NCBI GenBank assembly: GCA_042091495.1 | Contig: JBELHJ010000044.1 | Location: 1-19,017 of the forward strand | Length of the DNA stretch: 19,017 bases | DNA from: JBELHJ01 sp042091495 | GTDB lineage: Bacteria; Bacteroidota; Bacteroidia; Flavobacteriales; Flavobacteriaceae | Reading direction: 5' to 3' | In this document: positions 16,763-19,017 of the stretch, in pieces | How the letters are laid out: each line of letters starts with the position of its first letter | Position numbering within the stretch: the stretch's first letter is position 1 | The notes under the pieces: generated by a model | What the model was told of the DNA's origin: nothing | Databases searched by the model: none | The model's input: the letters and a program-made list of their open reading frames with translations, nothing else | Made by a program: the position numbers and the translations under genes

Positions 16763-16789
16763 AAGAAGGAAGAGTTTATCTTCCTTCTT
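16763..16789 (+). terminator. Hairpin after the third gene, possible partial terminator
   Basis: A perfect 11-bp stem AAGAAGGAAGA (16763-16773) / TCTTCCTTCTT (16779-16789) with loop GTTTA. The following sequence is T-rich but broken by C, so termination may be incomplete and let transcription continue into the peptidase gene 15 bases on. Confidence 0.6.
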
Positions 16790-16804
16790 TCTTCTATTTA
16801 TGCT

Positions 16805-18715
16805 ATGAAATTTTTTTTACTCCCTTTTCTATTATTGAGTTTATTGGTTAATGCTCAACAAAAAAGTCATTCCAATATAAAATTATCTAATGAGACTGTA
16901 AATTATCTTAGATCTTCTGCTGACAAGTATTCAAAAAAATACAATAGTGATTATGATATTGCATCTAAGTTATATCCCAAAGAAATTACTTTAAAAAGCG
17001 GCAAGATTGCTAAGTTGTATGGTACAGGTTCTGGTAATACACCTTTATATGTAGCAACAACTAATCAAGGTGCTGTTATTACTGCAAGAGCAAACTACTT
17101 GTATGCTGAATCTTCTTTAAATTTAAATTTAACGGGATCAGGTCTTACATCTGGAGTTTGGGAAGGTGATTTTATTAGAAAAACCCACGAATCTTTAGTC
17201 GGAAGAGTTTCTAATGTTGAGTTAGGGGATTTTACCTCTTCTAATGAAGAAACCGACCATGCAACTCATGTTAGTGCAACTATTGCCGGAAGTGGTTTGA
17301 ATAAAGTATCAGCAAGAGGTTTAGCATTTGAATCAGATATAGTTGGTTACAATTGGAATAATGATACATCTGAAATGGCTTCTGAAGCTGCAAATGGCTT
17401 ATTAGTATCTAACCACTCTTATGGCCTTGCTACATTCGATTATAGTGGAAACTTATTAGTTCCAGTATATTATTTCGGACGTTATGATTTAAAGTCAAGA
17501 CAAGTTGATGATATCATGTTTAATTCAAAATATTATCAACCTGTTTTTTCCGCTGGAAATGATAGACGTGAGTCTTCGTTTGGATCCAATAAATCGGGTT
17601 ATGATATGTTAGCTGGGAAAGAAAATAGCAAAAATGCTATAGTTGTTGCAGCGGTGAACGGGGTTCCTAACTACACTGGTCCAAACGATGTACAAATGAG
17701 TGAATTTAGTAATTGGGGGCCAACAGATGATGGAAGAATTAAACCTGATATTTCAGCAAAAGGTGTTGGTGTATATTCAGCTTCGTCATCTTCGGATATT
17801 TCATACAAAAATTCAAACGGTACTTCAATGGCTGCTCCAGTTGTAACTGGAACTATTCTTTTACTTCAGGAACATTTTTACAATGAAAATCAGTTCTACA
17901 TGAAGTCTGCAACAGTAAGAGGTTTACTAGCACATACAGCAGACGAATGTGATACAAATTTCTTTGGTGCTGATGGACCAGACTATAAATATGGTTGGGG
18001 TTTAATGAATGCAAAGTTTGCTGCTGAAACAATTTCTAATAATGGAACATCCTCAATTATAATTGAAGGGACATTAAATGAGAATGATGTTTATGAGGTT
18101 GATTTGGAGGCTATTGGAGGAAATAATGTTATTGCTACTTTATCTTGGACTGATCCAGCTGGGACCGTTTATAATTCATCATTAGAAAACATGCTAGATT
18201 ACAGTGTACCAGTACTTGTTAACGATCTAGACTTAAGAGTTAATGATTCACAAAATACTTATTTTCCTTGGAAATTAGACCCTTCTAGTCCAGGAACACC
18301 GGCTACTCAAGGGGATAATCTTGTAGATAATATTGAGAAAGTCGTAATCAATGACGCTTATGGGTCACTTAATTTTAAAATTTCTCATAAAGGGTATTTA
18401 ACTAATAGTGCACAAGAGTTTACGCTTATTATAACTGGTGTTGATTCTTCATTATCTAATTACGAATCTGACAGGCAATCTCAATTAAGGATTTGGCCTA
18501 ATCCAACTAAAAATATTGTTAATTTTAAGTTTAACAATACAAATGAACCTAATTCAATTTCACTTTACGATTCTAGTGGAAAATTAGTAATTAATAAAAT
18601 AGATGTAAATCAATCATTACATTCATTAGATATTTCAATGTTACCCAAAGGATTCTATCTCCTGGATATTTCTATAGGGTTTAAAAAGTTCTCGGAGAAG
18701 TTAATATTAGAATAA
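16805..18715 (+). CDS. Secreted S8 (subtilisin-like) peptidase with T9SS sorting domain
   Basis: A 636-residue subtilase predicted to be exported by Sec and then by the type IX system. The signal peptide ends near LLSLLVNAQ (about 18). A prodomain-like region covers about 20-105. The catalytic domain at about 108-410 shows the His motif ETDHATHVSATIAGSG (H152), the oxyanion Asn motif VFSAGND (N252), FSNWGPTDDGRIKPDI and the Ser motif NGTSMAAPVVTG (S341). The Asp motif is atypical, GVWEGDFIRKTH (E120, D122). A jelly-roll domain at about 415-545 contains TLSWTDPAG and LVNDLDLRVND, as in Kp43-like subtilases. Residues 561-636 (LRIWPNPTKNIVNF to KLILE) are a type A T9SS C-terminal domain. It lies 66 bases after the SusCD lipoprotein gene and has no good promoter box of its own, so it probably belongs to that operon. 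Confidence 0.95.
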   Translation: MKFFLLPFLLLSLLVNAQQKSHSNIKLSNETVNYLRSSADKYSKKYNSDYDIASKLYPKEITLKSGKIAKLYGTGSGNTPLYVATTNQGAVITARANYLYAESSLNLNLTGSGLTSGVWEGDFIRKTHESLVGRVSNVELGDFTSSNEETDHATHVSATIAGSGLNKVSARGLAFESDIVGYNWNNDTSEMASEAANGLLVSNHSYGLATFDYSGNLLVPVYYFGRYDLKSRQVDDIMFNSKYYQPVFSAGNDRRESSFGSNKSGYDMLAGKENSKNAIVVAAVNGVPNYTGPNDVQMSEFSNWGPTDDGRIKPDISAKGVGVYSASSSSDISYKNSNGTSMAAPVVTGTILLLQEHFYNENQFYMKSATVRGLLAHTADECDTNFFGADGPDYKYGWGLMNAKFAAETISNNGTSSIIIEGTLNENDVYEVDLEAIGGNNVIATLSWTDPAGTVYNSSLENMLDYSVPVLVNDLDLRVNDSQNTYFPWKLDPSSPGTPATQGDNLVDNIEKVVINDAYGSLNFKISHKGYLTNSAQEFTLIITGVDSSLSNYESDRQSQLRIWPNPTKNIVNFKFNNTNEPNSISLYDSSGKLVINKIDVNQSLHSLDISMLPKGFYLLDISIGFKKFSEKLILE

Positions 18716-18716
18716 T

Positions 18717-18748
18717 AAAAAAAGCTCATCTTTAGATGAGCTTTTTTT
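18717..18748 (+). terminator. Strong intrinsic terminator after the peptidase gene
   Basis: A 14-bp stem, seven A plus GCTCATC (18717-18730) paired with GATGAGC plus seven T (18735-18748), loop TTTA, two bases after the stop codon. It clearly ends the SusCD-peptidase unit. Confidence 0.93.
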
Positions 18749-18781
18749 ATATCTCAGATATTAATAAAATTTTTAAATGTC

Positions 18782-18789
18782 TATTTTTG
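18782..18789 (+). promoter_or_regulatory. Candidate -7 box (TATTTTTG) for the last gene
   Basis: An exact TAnnTTTG match, 17 bases before the ATG at 18807, with no evident -33 TTG. Transcription starting near 18795 would exclude the in-frame ATG at 18777-18779 and supports the start at 18807. Confidence 0.4.
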
Positions 18790-18806
18790 GTATTCAATTT
18801 AATTTG

Positions 18807-19017
18807 ATGAAAATTTTTACATTCATAGCATTAACTATTCTTCCTATTTTATGTTTTTCTCAAAAAATACAAAAAAAAAGGATTTTAGGAGACTCATTAT
18901 CACTTAGACAGGATGCTAAAAAAAAAGCTTTAAAAAACAAATCAGATTCAGATGAGATTTCAATTAAGGATTATGTTTTTTTCAATCACTTAAGAGATTC
19001 TTCATTTGTGGACACTA
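18807..19017 (+). CDS. Exported protein, probable flavobacterial putative porin, N-terminus only
   Basis: The first 70 residues of a gene running off the right edge. It begins MKIFTFIALTILPILCFSQK, a clear signal peptide with cleavage near CFS/Q. A Lys/Asp/Ser-rich linker follows, then DEISIKDYVFFNHLRDSSFV. The last part resembles, as I recall it, the stretch before the barrel in the Bacteroidota putative porin family (Porin_10 type), where a segment like IxxYxxIxxxRDTTFVDTT precedes the barrel. With so little sequence this is a tentative call. An in-frame ATG at 18777 would add ten residues before the signal peptide, and I rejected it. It has its own -7 box and follows a strong terminator, so it begins a new transcript. 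Confidence 0.75.
   Translation, partial: MKIFTFIALTILPILCFSQKIQKKRILGDSLSLRQDAKKKALKNKSDSDEISIKDYVFFNHLRDSSFVDT

Noticed and set aside
16795..16802. TATTTATG as a -7 box for the peptidase gene
   Set aside because: One mismatch from consensus but only two bases before the ATG, so transcription would begin inside the gene.
18777..18806. Earlier in-frame ATG for the last gene
   Set aside because: It would put ten residues in front of a good signal peptide and lies upstream of the start of transcription implied by the TATTTTTG box.

Overview
The window looks like chromosome from a low-GC member of the Bacteroidota, most likely a marine-type flavobacterium. The pointers are strong AT bias; genes without a Shine-Dalgarno leader; several copies of the Bacteroidota -7 box TAnnTTTG; a SusC/SusD pair; lipoproteins with acidic residues after the lipid Cys; and a subtilase ending in a type IX secretion (T9SS) sorting domain. 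I saw no tRNA, rRNA, CRISPR array, insertion sequence or phage gene. Coding density is high and no gene-free stretch exceeds 300 bases.

Layout, left to right. (1) 1-1127, minus: a 53-aa cysteine-rich protein whose stop overlaps the start of hutU (urocanate hydratase, cut by the window edge). (2) 1182-4124, plus: a tight three-gene run made of a PLP-dependent ACC deaminase/D-cysteine desulfhydrase-like enzyme, a glucosaminidase-LysM lipoprotein and hemL, closed by a strong bidirectional terminator. (3) 4152-6370, minus: a small exported helical protein and lysS, with a terminator between them. (4) 6497-7389, plus: a 52-aa Pmp3-type membrane protein, then lipB, which seems to start at TTG. (5) 7386-11414, minus: rnhB, a 773-aa lipoprotein with a C-terminal beta-propeller-like region, and an NdpA/YejK-type nucleoid-associated protein, probably one transcript. 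(6) 11560-18715, plus: SusC-type TonB-dependent transporter, SusD-type lipoprotein, a small Calx-beta/DUF1735-like lipoprotein, then a T9SS-exported S8 peptidase. (7) 18807 to the end, plus: the N-terminus of a probable flavobacterial putative porin.

The most interesting unit is region 6. A SusCD pair normally imports glycans, but the only degradative enzyme linked to this one is a secreted subtilase. The simplest model is a protein/peptide utilisation locus: the peptidase cuts protein outside the cell, the small lipoprotein and SusD capture fragments at the surface, and SusC imports them. This recalls the oligopeptide importer RagAB. The peptidase also has an unusual motif where the catalytic Asp is expected. 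The remaining regions are mostly housekeeping genes with a few small or poorly characterised proteins.
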